Shown: positions 35,033 to 44,603 of the stretch, piece after piece
Position numbering within the stretch: position 1 is the stretch's first letter
Layout of the letters: every line of letters begins with the position of its first letter
Assembly (NCBI GenBank): GCA_017992885.1
Contig: JAGONT010000001.1
Coordinates: 1 to 64,000, forward strand
DNA length: 64,000 nt
Reading direction: 5' to 3'
From: Alphaproteobacteria bacterium
GTDB lineage: Bacteria > Pseudomonadota > Alphaproteobacteria > UBA9655
Translations under genes and position numbers: made by a program
The notes under the pieces: generated by a model
The model's database searches: none
What the model was told of the DNA's origin: nothing
What the model saw: the letters and a program-made list of their open reading frames with translations, nothing else

Positions 35033-35611
35033 CTATATCAAAGAATGGATGACATTGGTGACAACACCCCAGGTGGAGAAACTATCCTCCTCTGTGACAA
35101 TAATGTCTGGATAATCCGCATTTTCGGCACATAAAAGGACTCTGTTTTTTTCTTTTTCCAGTCTTTTAACTGTCATTTCCCCATTCAAAACTGCAATCAC
35201 AACTTTACCATTGGTGGGCGTTAACGAACGATCCACAATAAGCAAATCCCCAGGAAATATGCCTACATTTTTCATGGAATCACCAGTCACACGGACAAAA
35301 AAAGTGGCTGCTTTATGGCGAATAAGATGGTCATTAAGGTCAAGCGATCCCTCGCTAAACTCATCGGTAGGAGAAGGAAACCCGGCTTGAACCCGAGATT
35401 CAAAAAGAGGAGAGCGCAAAGCAGTGGAAACCTTTCCTGCGAAAATTTCTCCTATATCTACACGATAAAGAGCATCAAGATTTTTACTATTCTGAAGCTC
35501 TTGTAATTTTTGCACAAGCGGAAGTGGCAAGCGAATGGCTTTCGTGGGAATGGGATTTGGCTTTCGTCCGGCTCCTGGTTTTCTTTTACGAATTTCAGCT
35601 TGCGACATCAA
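35033..35611 (-). CDS. umuD: UmuD-like S24 self-cleaving protein
   Basis: Accessory subunit of pol V, activated by RecA-stimulated self-cleavage. Cleavage site Ala-Gly in QAGFPSP, catalytic Ser in TGDSM and Lys in MTVKRL. At 192 residues it is about 50 longer than E. coli UmuD: the extra N-terminal part ([22 protein letters not shown]...VQKLQEL) is basic and looks like a plasmid/phage-type DNA-binding extension. It could therefore also act as an SOS repressor, as reported for some long UmuD-type proteins. Start is one of two adjacent ATGs. Confidence 0.9.
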   Translation of the reverse strand: MMSQAEIRKRKPGAGRKPNPIPTKAIRLPLPLVQKLQELQNSKNLDALYRVDIGEIFAGKVSTALRSPLFESRVQAGFPSPTDEFSEGSLDLNDHLIRHKAATFFVRVTGDSMKNVGIFPGDLLIVDRSLTPTNGKVVIAVLNGEMTVKRLEKEKNRVLLCAENADYPDIIVTEEDSFSTWGVVTNVIHSLI

Positions 35612-35651
35612 AACTCTCCTTAAAAAAACTTAATTTAAAATCTTCATTATA

Positions 35652-35661
35652 TCTGTACAGA
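35652..35661. promoter_or_regulatory. TCTGTACAGA palindrome, candidate SOS-type operator of umuDC
   Basis: A perfect 10-bp palindrome about 40 bases before the umuD ATG. It contains CTGT and ACAG, the half sites of LexA boxes, but with no spacer between them. It is not the GAAC-N7-GTTC box typical of alphaproteobacterial LexA. Candidate site for LexA or for the long UmuD itself. Confidence 0.4.
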
Positions 35662-36068
35662 AATTAAATACAGAAGGGAAGGGGTAATATGGATAAAGAT
35701 GGTACCTGATAAAGGTTAAATTTGAATTAAAAAGAAAAAATTAATTGGCTAAAGCATTATGCAGATGACGTAGTCACGAGAGAGTAGCCCAAAGTAGAGG
35801 CGCTTCTCAAACTTTAAATCCCAGACTCTCAGTTTACATCCTTGATTGAGATTTTAAAAGTCCACTCTCGCCCCTCTCTAATCTTCACCTACTTTCTGAA
35901 CAGATTTATTTATTGCAATAAAAAATGCTTGTTTTATTAACAAAATTAAGTAATCTAAGAATAGATATAGAAATGTTAAAAAAATTACTTTTTATAATTG
36001 TCAATAAATTTAATAAATACTTGCTATCATTCATCAGCTAAAGAAAAATACAGACTCACAGACTCATC

Positions 36069-36095
36069 CTCAAAAAAAAGCCCCGCAAGGGGCCT
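36069..36095 (-). terminator. Rho-independent terminator of rne
   Basis: Read on the minus strand: a GCCCC/GGGGC stem with a four-base loop followed by eight T. Located about 40 bases past the rne stop. Confidence 0.85.
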
Positions 36096-36131
36096 TCTTC
36101 TTAATTCATAGAACAGCCCCTTAAAGCCCAA

Positions 36132-38324
36132 CTATTCCAGCAATCGTTGCCACCACCCTTTACGCGTAGAAGCTTTTTTACGCTGAGCAGGAGCTGCAGC
36201 GGGAGTCTCTTCAACTTTACTTGTCTTAATTTTTGTAACAGGCTCCGCCCTCACTTCGAGAGGAGGAGACGAAATAATCGGCTCTTTCTGCTCAGGAAAT
36301 GGAGTGGCTTCTGAAGGTGCGGGCGCAGAAGAAATTTCACCAAACTGGGCGGGATCTCTATGTCGACGTTGTCTGCGCTCAAACTTACGGTATCGCCTAC
36401 GAGGTTTATTCTCAGAGGTCCCTTCTGCCTTAGGGGAGAGCGGTTCTAAAGAAACTTCTGTCAACGAACTCTCGACAATAGATATTTCAGTATTTTCTTT
36501 AATAGGGGGTACAGAAGGCCTTATCTGCCCATGAGGACCACGTTCATGTGTACGTCGATCACGACGCTGGTCTCCCGAGTGACCTTTTGCGGCTGTTTGA
36601 TGCACATTCTTCCTTGCTAAAGGTTGAGAAGAAGGGCTGATTGCCGCGTCTTCATCCTTACTGCTCTTGTTAACAACAGCGTGCGGAGAGGTTTCTCGTT
36701 GCAAACGTAAACGTTCAATCCGATAATCAGGAGACACAAGGGTATCATCCCGTGAAAAGCGTATAGAAATTTTCCATCTTATTTCAATATCTTGAATAAC
36801 TTTTCTTTTTTGATTCAAGATATAAAGAGCAATGGATGTTGAAGTATGAATAACCATTTCACTGATTTTCTGCTGAATAGCTTCTTCCTCAATACCACGT
36901 AGAACGTGGAGAGACGCAGATTCTACGGACCTAATCATCCCCGTCCCACGACAAGCCTGACAAGGTATGCTCGTTGATTCAATAATATTAGGTCGCAAAC
37001 GTTGCCGGGAAAGCTCTAAAAGACCAAAAGGACTGATGCGACCAACTTGAACGCGGGCCCTGTCATGCCGCATCGCATCTTTCAAGCGTCGCTCAACGGC
37101 CTCCACATTTCGGTTTTCATCCATATCAATAAAATCAATAACCACAAGTCCTGCCAGATCACGAAGGCGAAGTTGACGAGCAATTTCTTCAGCAGCTTCC
37201 AAGTTAGTTTTAAAAGCTGTTTCTTCAATATGGCGTTCCCGCGTGGCTTTACCAGAGTTTACATCTATAGCAACAAGAGCTTCTGTCGTTCCAAAAACAA
37301 TGTATCCCCCAGATTTCAATTGAACCACAGGATTATGCATGGCATCAATTTGTGATTCAACTCCATAGGAATAAAAAAGAGGACTCTTTTCATCTTGATA
37401 TTGTTTTATTTTTTTGGCATGGCTCGGCATAAGTTTACGAATGAACTCTTTCGCTTCTTTATAACCTTGCTCTCCTTCAACCCAAATTTCTTCAATATCG
37501 CGCGTATAATAATCCCGAATCGCTCGCTTAATAAGGTCACTTTCTTCATAAATAAGAGCGGGCGCAATAGAATGAAGCGTTTTTTCCCGAATATCATTCC
37601 AAAGTTTCATTAAATAGTCACAGTCTCGTCTAACTTCAATTTTACTTCGTGCCATTCCGGCGGTACGAATAATCAGAGACATGCTTTCTGGCAAATTAAT
37701 CGATTCAATAATCTCGCGAAGACGTTTGCGGTCCGCAACGTTTGTGATTTTCCGAGAAATCCCTCCACCCTTTGCTGCATTGGGCATTAAGACACAGTAC
37801 CGTCCTGCAAGAGAAAGATAGGTTGTCAACGCCGCTCCCTTCCCTCCCCGTTCTTCTTTAGCGACCTGAACAAGCATAATTTGACGTCGCTTGATAACTT
37901 CTTGAATCTTATATTGGCGTAAAGATCGCAAGCGAGGAGAAGAATCGTGAATTTCTTCGACGTCTTCTCCCCCTAAAATTTCTACATCATTATTGGAATG
38001 CGGCTCTTCAGGTGTTTCTTCAATAGAAGAAATGACTTCTTCTTCTCTCCTAGCCATTAAAGCTTCACGATCTTCCACCGGAATACGATAATAATCGGGA
38101 TGAATTTCATTAAAAGCTAAAAAGCCGTGCTTATTGCCCCCAAACTCCACAAAGGCAGCCTGTAAGGAGGGTTCAATACGAATAACCTTTGCAAGGTAAA
38201 TATTACCCTTAAATTGTTTTTTCGTTGTTGTCTCAAAATCAAATTCTTCGAGACGATCGTCATTTGATATCACCACCCGTGATTCTTCAGGATGGGAAGC
38301 ATCAATTAACATGCGTTTAACCAT
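36132..38324 (-). CDS. rne: Ribonuclease E/G
   Basis: Endoribonuclease that starts mRNA decay and rRNA processing. N-terminal S1 domain interrupted by an acidic insertion (about 90-125), catalytic Asp residues in AIDVNSGKA and VVIDFIDMDENRN, and the zinc-link PCQACRGTG near residue 455. The last 230 residues are a disordered Arg/Pro-rich tail (YRKFERRQRRHRD), the usual scaffold for degradosome partners. 730 residues, shorter than E. coli RNase E but normal for alphaproteobacteria. Confidence 0.95.
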   Translation of the reverse strand: MVKRMLIDASHPEESRVVISNDDRLEEFDFETTTKKQFKGNIYLAKVIRIEPSLQAAFVEFGGNKHGFLAFNEIHPDYYRIPVEDREALMARREEEVISSIEETPEEPHSNNDVEILGGEDVEEIHDSSPRLRSLRQYKIQEVIKRRQIMLVQVAKEERGGKGAALTTYLSLAGRYCVLMPNAAKGGGISRKITNVADRKRLREIIESINLPESMSLIIRTAGMARSKIEVRRDCDYLMKLWNDIREKTLHSIAPALIYEESDLIKRAIRDYYTRDIEEIWVEGEQGYKEAKEFIRKLMPSHAKKIKQYQDEKSPLFYSYGVESQIDAMHNPVVQLKSGGYIVFGTTEALVAIDVNSGKATRERHIEETAFKTNLEAAEEIARQLRLRDLAGLVVIDFIDMDENRNVEAVERRLKDAMRHDRARVQVGRISPFGLLELSRQRLRPNIIESTSIPCQACRGTGMIRSVESASLHVLRGIEEEAIQQKISEMVIHTSTSIALYILNQKRKVIQDIEIRWKISIRFSRDDTLVSPDYRIERLRLQRETSPHAVVNKSSKDEDAAISPSSQPLARKNVHQTAAKGHSGDQRRDRRTHERGPHGQIRPSVPPIKENTEISIVESSLTEVSLEPLSPKAEGTSENKPRRRYRKFERRQRRHRDPAQFGEISSAPAPSEATPFPEQKEPIISSPPLEVRAEPVTKIKTSKVEETPAAAPAQRKKASTRKGWWQRLLE

Positions 38325-38840
38325 AGGTCCAACTCCACTCTTAATCCTCTAATAAGGATTTTTTAGCAATTGGAAACCTTGGATGTTTCGATTAACTCTC
38401 CCTTAATCTCGTGTAAAGAATAAGTAAACAGAAGAAAACTGGCCAAATAGAGATAAGAAATGTCGATTATACGTCATCATAAATCATACTCTTTATATTT
38501 TTCAGTGTAGCCATTGTTTTCCAAATCGAATCTATCATTGGTTCCGTCTTGCGTTATGACTCAAATTCTTCTTGGTGATTGACAAAAACTCAGGGCTCTA
38601 GCTATTTCTTCATTATGGCCCTTAAACCGATCTTTGCACCAAGAGGCAACTTTATATTTTTTACCATACCGTCATCTTTTCCCGGGGGCAACTTTTTTAT
38701 TTTTTGTGTTGCAAATTTCACCACTAGACAACTTTTTGAGGGCAGAATCTATCATCAGAAGACTCGTTCTTAAGAAAGAATTTAAATACAATAAATACAA
38801 TATATTAGACACATATCTCTAAAATTTAATCAACGGTTTT
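38325..38840. other. Intergenic region
   Basis: About 515 bases upstream of rne. Short overlapping reading frames at 38579-38822 lack ribosome sites and resemble nothing. A miniature inverted-repeat element follows at 38841. Possibly decayed DNA, but no parent gene could be recognised. Confidence 0.4.
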
Positions 38841-38926
38841 TAGGTTCTGTGAACAAAATTTAAGAGCAGAGAAAAAGGACTATCTGATGAGTAAGATCCT
38901 AACAAAATTTAGTTCACAAAGCCTAA
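38841..38926. mobile_element. MITE-like palindromic element, copy A
   Basis: 86-bp element with terminal inverted repeats: the left TTAGGTTCTGTGAACAAAAT matches the reverse complement of the right end (TTAGGCTTTGTGAACTAAAT) with few differences. The same element occurs inverted at 59415-59498. Its edge coincides with the stop codon of the 555-residue secreted protein. Too short to code; probably mobilised by a transposase elsewhere. Confidence 0.75.
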
Positions 38927-40590
38927 TCTTCTCTTCGGTCTGTCCAAAGAACTTTTAAAAATTGATAGGGTAAATTATAGAGTTTAAATCGCCCATCTAA
39001 GTGAGCAAGAATATTTTCTTTGTCCCATCCATCGAGATAGATCTGTTCTAAAGCATCCAATGTCACTTTCAATTTGTGCCCTTTAAGGACGGAACTTTTT
39101 TCATTTCTTTGCTTATGAACTAATTCAAACGATACCGAACGATCTCTTTCTCCTCTTTTCCAATGAATCGTAACTTTGTTTCCATCTGGTATAATTTTTC
39201 CATTTTTAAATCTGGCGGCAGCCTCATACATCTTTTCCATAACATTTTTTTTAGCTGAATTCCTTAAACGTATGTCTTGAATAGTTGATAAGACACTCTG
39301 TCTATGCTGACCATTGGCGGATAAAGCAGTAGTAGCAGCAGCAGAACTCGAATGTGGTTCAGATCTCTGAGATACTGCTTGTTTATCTAGGCCCGGCACT
39401 CCACGGGTTTTTATTTTAGGAGGCTTAGAACGACTAAGTTCAGAAGTATTATGGCCTGAAGTACTCGCCGAAGGGAGTGCCTCTTCTCTTGAAAAGATCC
39501 CCTCATTTTTTAATTCTTCTGATCTACCTTTGGTAAAGGGAGATTTCAAGCGCTGAGATCTGTTCGAAGGCTTTGTTCCCTTAGGTTGAGAAACAACAGG
39601 CCCTTCAGCAGCCCCAACCGGATCTGCCAGCTCATCTACAAGACAAAACCAGTGTTTCCTTTCCTCATACACCATTTGGCAACCCTTATAGAAATTTTCA
39701 ACGCTATCTCCTATACGCAAATAATAAAGGTATCTAAGAATCATCAGCGGTACATTATAATCGCCTATTTGAGAAAAATCTCCCTGACGCAGTGCAACCA
39801 ACATTTGCTGTCTCATGATTTCTTCAAAAAATTTAGCACTCGTTGTCGTAGAACATGCTTTGATAAAACTTCGAAGAGGTGAGCTTGCGGAAGGTGTGTT
39901 TCCTCTGAGTTGACTGATTAAATCTCGAGTAGACAAGAAAACATTTACAAGGCTCGCACTCGTAGTCCAAACATTAATATAGGGGTCAAGTTGAAAAACC
40001 AAATCAGTTCGAGGATAAAAAGTATATATATTGTAGTACCCTGCCCGATGATGTGTTTGTATTGTATAGACGGTTTGTGGAATCCACAAAAGGGCAGACG
40101 CAATATCCAGCCCATAAGTAAGGTAATTAAGAGAGCGAGTAACTTCTTTTTCAGGATCTTGTTTTTCAAGCACTTGAACTCGTTGTTTGCCCCTATTTTT
40201 TTTCGCTCCCTTGGCATCAGTCTCTATTTGCGCCCTTATGGAAGGAAGCTTCCAACTCGTATAAGCATAAAGTCCAAGATCATAACACGCTGAAGCAATA
40301 AGCTTGAGACCAACAATAGTACTCATTTGTTCCGCCAAAAGAATTCCATTATGATAATCTCTCTCTGGAAACTGACTAGAATAACTAGCATTGTATTCTT
40401 CCAGTTGCATTCCTGTCCAAATTAACGTTGCGCCCACGCCCGCTTTTGCTATGGATCGAGAAAGAACACGCGTAACAGATTCTCTCCCTTCCCCATCATT
40501 CATCGCTGCAAGAGGCAGAGGCAAAAAAGTTGTCAAAATAAGAAGGTAAAAAGAGGTAGATATAAGGGATTGTTTTAAGTCTTTACGCAT
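38923..40590 (-). CDS. Secreted/membrane protein with Ser/Pro-rich linker and possible HicA-like C-terminus
   Basis: 555 residues from ATG 40590 (AAGAG upstream); two ATGs 6-7 codons up are possible. Signal-like N-terminus (ISTSFYLLILTTFLPLPLAA), then a region with several hydrophobic helices (about 40-230), a Ser/Arg-rich disordered linker (320-430), and a C-terminal domain at about 469-520 with DGNKVTIHWKRG, RSVSFELVHKQ and a following helix. That domain aligns by eye with the C-terminus of the secreted protein at 61359-63269. The stop codon TAG is formed at the edge of the miniature element, so the original C-terminus may have been altered. No firm family. Confidence 0.7.
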   Translation of the reverse strand: MRKDLKQSLISTSFYLLILTTFLPLPLAAMNDGEGRESVTRVLSRSIAKAGVGATLIWTGMQLEEYNASYSSQFPERDYHNGILLAEQMSTIVGLKLIASACYDLGLYAYTSWKLPSIRAQIETDAKGAKKNRGKQRVQVLEKQDPEKEVTRSLNYLTYGLDIASALLWIPQTVYTIQTHHRAGYYNIYTFYPRTDLVFQLDPYINVWTTSASLVNVFLSTRDLISQLRGNTPSASSPLRSFIKACSTTTSAKFFEEIMRQQMLVALRQGDFSQIGDYNVPLMILRYLYYLRIGDSVENFYKGCQMVYEERKHWFCLVDELADPVGAAEGPVVSQPKGTKPSNRSQRLKSPFTKGRSEELKNEGIFSREEALPSASTSGHNTSELSRSKPPKIKTRGVPGLDKQAVSQRSEPHSSSAAATTALSANGQHRQSVLSTIQDIRLRNSAKKNVMEKMYEAAARFKNGKIIPDGNKVTIHWKRGERDRSVSFELVHKQRNEKSSVLKGHKLKVTLDALEQIYLDGWDKENILAHLDGRFKLYNLPYQFLKVLWTDRRED

Positions 40591-41004
40591 AAATTGTCGC
40601 TCTTGCATCAAAAGTTATCACAAAAAAACCATCAAGATTTGAAAAAAGCCATTGAAAATATTAATAAAATTTAATTTTCTTTCGTTTATCAACACCAAAT
40701 AAAAAATTGAATCCAATGTATTTTACAATCCGCATTAAACCCTCTTTTCCTAGAATTTAGCAAGAATAAAATGCTTTTTTTAATCAGTTTTGCGACTTAT
40801 TATTGCGGAGCATGTTCGTCACTACTCATACAGGGAACCAAAAATCTAGAATAGTTTATTATATACCCATTGAACTATACTCATCGGACGTGAAGATACC
40901 TTTCCAAATTTTTAATATTTTTAGACAAGTTTCCCTTTGGGATTGCTACTTTTGCGATCTCATATAAAAGTAAAGAAGATGTAAAAAACGAGTGGGAAAT
41001 TCTT
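40591..41004. other. Intergenic region
   Basis: About 415 AT-rich bases between the divergent secreted-protein gene and recG. Promoters for both are expected here; no specific motif, remnant or RNA is recognised. Confidence 0.4.
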
Positions 41005-43074
41005 ATGCGCCCAAAGATTCTCTTTCCCCTTTACGCTCCCCTTGAAAGCTTGCAAGGTGTTGGGCCAGCATTGAGCAAGATCCTTAAACGCTTAAATCTT
41101 CAACGTGTTGTCGATATGATTTGGCGTCTACCTGTGGGCATTGCCTATTTTCCTTTAAAATCTTCCTTAAAAGGGTGTCGGGCTGGAGACTCTATAGCGC
41201 TCGTGGTTTCCATTGTGGCGTATGAAGCACCGCTTAAAGGACTTCAGACTCCTTTTAAAGTTATTTGTGAAACGGAAGGAGAAATATTAACCCTTATCTT
41301 TTTTAAGGCTTACCCAAAAACCATTGAAACGCGTTTACCTATCGGTCAAAAACGTCTTGTTTGCGGAACAGTAGACCGATTTTTTGGACAATGGCAAATG
41401 ACCCACCCTGAACGAGTTGTTCCCGCTGAAGCTGCGACCTATTGGCAAGAAAAAAGCCCTCTTTATCCTCTCACTGCTGGCTTTTTTCAGGGCCAAGCCC
41501 AAAAACTAACGCAGATGGCTCTAAAACGTGCACCCGAATTACCGGAATGGATCCCCCCTGCCTATAAAGGAGACTGGCCCTCTTGGCGAAAAGCTTTGGA
41601 AAAAGTTCATACGCCTCAAAATGAAGGTGAGCTCCAGCCATATGATCTTGCGCGGCAGCGTCTTGCCTTTGATGAGCTTCTTGCCGATCAGCTCGCCCTC
41701 GGACTTGTTCGTAAGAGTCAGCCAAAGGGCAAGGCTATTTTTTCTCAAGGGTCTTTAAAAGAAAATATTTTAAAAGCTTTTGGCCACCCTTTAACTCCCG
41801 GGCAACTCCACGCATTGGCAGAAATTGAGACAGATTTGGCCTCCTCTACTCGTATGGTACGCCTTCTTCAAGGTGATGTCGGATCGGGAAAAACACTCGT
41901 GGCATTTTTGGCCAGTGCTCACGCCATTGAAGCGGGCTATCAAGTGGCGTTTCTCGTCCCTACAGAAATTCTTGCTCAACAACACGCTCAAAATTTAAAA
42001 TCTTTGGGGGAAAAAATTGGCATTGAAATCGCGCTCCTTACAAGTCGACAAAAGAAAAAAGCCACTCTTTATGAAGACCTTGCCACCGGCAAGATTCAAC
42101 TGATTGTAGGAACACATGCTCTTTTACAAGAGACGGTACAATTTTTAAACTTGGGCTTTGTGATCATTGATGAGCAACACCGTTTTGGCGTTGATCAAAG
42201 GGTCAATCTAACAGCAAAAGGAGAAGCTATAGACGTTTTGATTATGACAGCAACACCTATTCCTCGCACGTTACGCTTAACCGCCTATGGGGATTTAAAC
42301 GTATCTCATATTCCTGATAAACCCCAAGGACGCAAGCCAATCCAAACCCGGGTGTTAGCCTTAAATCGTTTGGATGAGGTTTGTGCAGGTCTGAAACGTC
42401 TATTGGATCAAGGTCATAAAGTTTATTGGGTCTGCCCCCTTGTGGAAGAATCAGAGGTATTAGACCTTGCCGCAGCAAAAGATCGTTATGAACATCTGAA
42501 AGCTCTTTTGGGAGAAGAGAAAGTAGGTCTTGTGCATGGACGACAAAAAAGCGAAGAAAAAGACACTGTCATGACTTCTTTTGCAAAGGGGCCTTGTCAG
42601 GTATTGGTTGCAACCACCGTTATTGAAGTCGGTATTGATGTCAAAACAGCAAATGTGATGATTATTGAACACGCAGAACAATTTGGTCTTGCTCAACTCC
42701 ACCAATTGCGCGGACGTGTAGGCCGCGGAGATCAAGAAGCTCATTGCCTTTTGTTATATGGATTCCCTATTTCAGACATTGGCAGGCAACGCCTTCAAAT
42801 CATGCGAGAAACCGAAGATGGCTTTCGTATTGCAGAAAAAGATTTAGCTTTGAGAGGAGGAGGAGATATATTAGGCACCAAACAAAGTGGTTTGCCCTCC
42901 TATAAACTTGCCGATCCTTTTACCTGCGGACCTCTTCTCGATAAAGCTCACGAGGTGGCCCAAACTTTATTGCACGAAGATCCCCATCTCCAAACTCCTC
43001 AAGGCCAAGCTGCACGACTTCTCCTTTATCTTTTCGGACAGGAAAAAGTCATTCATACATTGACGTCAGGATAA
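41005..43074 (+). CDS. recG: ATP-dependent DNA helicase RecG
   Basis: Helicase that remodels stalled forks and Holliday junctions. N-terminal wedge/OB domain (PLESLQGVGPALSKIL at the start), then helicase motifs: Walker A GDVGSGKT near residue 293, motif II DEQHRFG, motif III TATPIPRTL, and motif VI QLRGRVGRG. 689 residues, full length. The metallopeptidase gene follows after 20 bases. Confidence 0.97.
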   Translation: MRPKILFPLYAPLESLQGVGPALSKILKRLNLQRVVDMIWRLPVGIAYFPLKSSLKGCRAGDSIALVVSIVAYEAPLKGLQTPFKVICETEGEILTLIFFKAYPKTIETRLPIGQKRLVCGTVDRFFGQWQMTHPERVVPAEAATYWQEKSPLYPLTAGFFQGQAQKLTQMALKRAPELPEWIPPAYKGDWPSWRKALEKVHTPQNEGELQPYDLARQRLAFDELLADQLALGLVRKSQPKGKAIFSQGSLKENILKAFGHPLTPGQLHALAEIETDLASSTRMVRLLQGDVGSGKTLVAFLASAHAIEAGYQVAFLVPTEILAQQHAQNLKSLGEKIGIEIALLTSRQKKKATLYEDLATGKIQLIVGTHALLQETVQFLNLGFVIIDEQHRFGVDQRVNLTAKGEAIDVLIMTATPIPRTLRLTAYGDLNVSHIPDKPQGRKPIQTRVLALNRLDEVCAGLKRLLDQGHKVYWVCPLVEESEVLDLAAAKDRYEHLKALLGEEKVGLVHGRQKSEEKDTVMTSFAKGPCQVLVATTVIEVGIDVKTANVMIIEHAEQFGLAQLHQLRGRVGRGDQEAHCLLLYGFPISDIGRQRLQIMRETEDGFRIAEKDLALRGGGDILGTKQSGLPSYKLADPFTCGPLLDKAHEVAQTLLHEDPHLQTPQGQAARLLLYLFGQEKVIHTLTSG

Positions 43075-43094
43075 GAGGGCTTTTATATCATTTT

Positions 43095-43781
43095 ATGAAA
43101 ATAGTAACCTATACCTGTGCGGGTACGGATGTTCCCTTAAAATATATTCCCAATTTAAGAGCTAAGCGGCTTTCTTTGCGCTTTTCCCTTAAGGATGCCA
43201 CCCTCATCTTGACTCATCCTCCCCGGACAGCAGAGCCGCAAATTAAAGCTTTTTTAAATCACTGTGGGCCTTGGATTGAACGGCAGCTGCAAAAAGCCGC
43301 AGAAACACCTTCAATTTCTCCAGGAGAAAAAATAACTCTCTATGGTGACGTTTTTGAGTGCATTCTTGATCCTCTGCGCAAAAAACCGGTCCTTTGTAAG
43401 GTGAGTCAAACCCTTCGCTTGCCGCAGCGTTATACTCAAAAAGATCTTTACGATTTTTTCAAAAAAATAGCCGTTGAAAAGCTAACGCCGCTTTTAGAAA
43501 CATCTGTTAAAGCCTTGGGACAAAAAGTTGAAAAAATAATGATTCGCGATACCCGCTCTCGATGGGGAAGTTGTTCAGGTCGAAAGTCTATTTCCTTAAG
43601 TTGGCGTTTGATCTTAGTACCCCCTGAAGTCGCTCAGTATGTATGTATTCATGAAACAGCTCACCTGGTTCATATGAACCATAGCAAGGCGTTTTGGCAT
43701 GTAGTTGAAGAATTTTGTCCCACATACCGTTCTCATCGAAAGTGGCTTAAAACCTATGGCCCTTCTTTAATGCGACTTTAA
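43095..43781 (+). CDS. YgjP/SprT-like (M48-related, DUF45) metallopeptidase
   Basis: 228-residue cytoplasmic protein with the zinc motif HETAH followed by a third ligand in NHSKAFW (CIHETAHLVHMNHSKAFW). Upstream RDTRSRWGSCSGRKSISLSWR is a DUF45 hallmark. Substrates are unknown for this family. It lies 20 bases after recG and is probably co-transcribed. Confidence 0.88.
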   Translation: MKIVTYTCAGTDVPLKYIPNLRAKRLSLRFSLKDATLILTHPPRTAEPQIKAFLNHCGPWIERQLQKAAETPSISPGEKITLYGDVFECILDPLRKKPVLCKVSQTLRLPQRYTQKDLYDFFKKIAVEKLTPLLETSVKALGQKVEKIMIRDTRSRWGSCSGRKSISLSWRLILVPPEVAQYVCIHETAHLVHMNHSKAFWHVVEEFCPTYRSHRKWLKTYGPSLMRL

Positions 43782-43796
43782 ACAGATCCTCTAAAA

Positions 43797-43830
43797 CAGT
43801 AACCCTACCTCTTACGGGGTAGGGTTACTG
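43797..43830. terminator. Perfect 13-bp stem-loop between converging genes
   Basis: CAGTAACCCTACC pairs perfectly with GGTAGGGTTACTG across a short loop. It lies 15 bases past the metallopeptidase stop and just past the end of the small opposite-strand gene. No long T tail, so termination strength is uncertain; it is symmetric and could act both ways. Confidence 0.7.
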
Positions 43831-43858
43831 TCAACTTAACCCAGAATATAAGGAAAGA

Positions 43859-44029
43859 TTACTCTTTCTTTTTAATGACTGACTCGGGGTCAATCCTTTG
43901 ACGTCTTCTATACCGTTTCGCTACCGTTTGGACAATCGCGCTTTGCTTTCTTTTAGCCGTTGCACGAGAGCGCACTGGTAGTATAATTCGAAACTTTCTA
44001 TAGAAATCTAGATCAATGATTTCCGCCAT
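43859..44029 (-). CDS. Small basic protein, 56 residues, hypothetical
   Basis: ATG at 44029 with AAAGGGTG about 6 bases upstream; stop TAA at 43859. The product begins MAEIIDLDFYRKFRIILP and continues with a strongly basic middle (RATAKRKQ, KRYRRRQR) and ends VIKKKE. Rich in Arg and Lys, likely nucleic-acid- or ribosome-associated, but no family recognised. The good ribosome site, composition and flanking terminator support a real gene. Confidence 0.6.
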   Translation of the reverse strand: MAEIIDLDFYRKFRIILPVRSRATAKRKQSAIVQTVAKRYRRRQRIDPESVIKKKE

Positions 44030-44150
44030 CTGTCACCCTTTCTCATCTCATCTTGTCTCTTTAACTCAATTTTATTATAAGGAAAGAGGGTTAATATTTC
44101 TCTAGGGAAAAGTTGAAAAAGCGTTTATAATTGATTATTACTTAAGAATA

Positions 44151-44600
44151 ATGATTTTATCTGAGAAAATATTTTTTTTCCTTGAAGGAAAGTGGACTTT
44201 AAACCGTTCAACAAATGGGTTTGGAGACATGACAGGATTGGCCACTTTTAGCTTGATTTCTAAGCGTAACTCTACATTTCTGTATCGTGAAGATGGAATT
44301 TTCACAACATCCCATCAAGAAAAATTATTATTTTATAAAGAATACATCTATTGCTTAAATAAAGGAGTCATTGAAGTTTATTTTAGTTCGCTTCAAAAAA
44401 AACAAGATCTTCTTCACACCCTTACTTTTTCACAAAATCCTGATGACTGTTCAGCGATAGGAACTCATCAGTGCCAACATGATCTCTATAAAGCCATTTA
44501 TACTTTTGTAGATATGAACACGTTTATACTTCGCTATGATGTTCAGGGGCCCAAAAAAAAGTTAATTATTGAGACCCATTTTACACGTCAAAAAGGGTAG
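44151..44600 (+). CDS. DUF6314 family protein
   Basis: 149 residues, probably cytoplasmic and lipocalin-like. It begins with FFFLEGKWTLNRS (family FLEGxWxLxR start), has LYREDGIF in the middle and near the C-terminus QCQHDLYKAIYTF followed by RYDVQGPKKK, which match the HxCxxDxY and VxGPxKxY features of DUF6314. No function is established. The dispersed repeat R1 starts immediately after the stop. Confidence 0.75.
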   Translation: MILSEKIFFFLEGKWTLNRSTNGFGDMTGLATFSLISKRNSTFLYREDGIFTTSHQEKLLFYKEYIYCLNKGVIEVYFSSLQKKQDLLHTLTFSQNPDDCSAIGTHQCQHDLYKAIYTFVDMNTFILRYDVQGPKKKLIIETHFTRQKG

Positions 44601-44603
44601 AAG

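Larger units (their letters stand above)
35612..36131. other. Intergenic region upstream of umuDC
   Basis: About 520 bases. It contains the TCTGTACAGA palindrome near the umuD start, an AT-rich stretch (35930-36020) and the rne terminator at the far end. No coding region or remnant recognised. Confidence 0.5.

Noticed and set aside
38579-38822. Two overlapping plus-strand frames upstream of the miniature element
   Set aside because: No ribosome site, overlapping frames, hydrophobic and Phe-rich by composition only.
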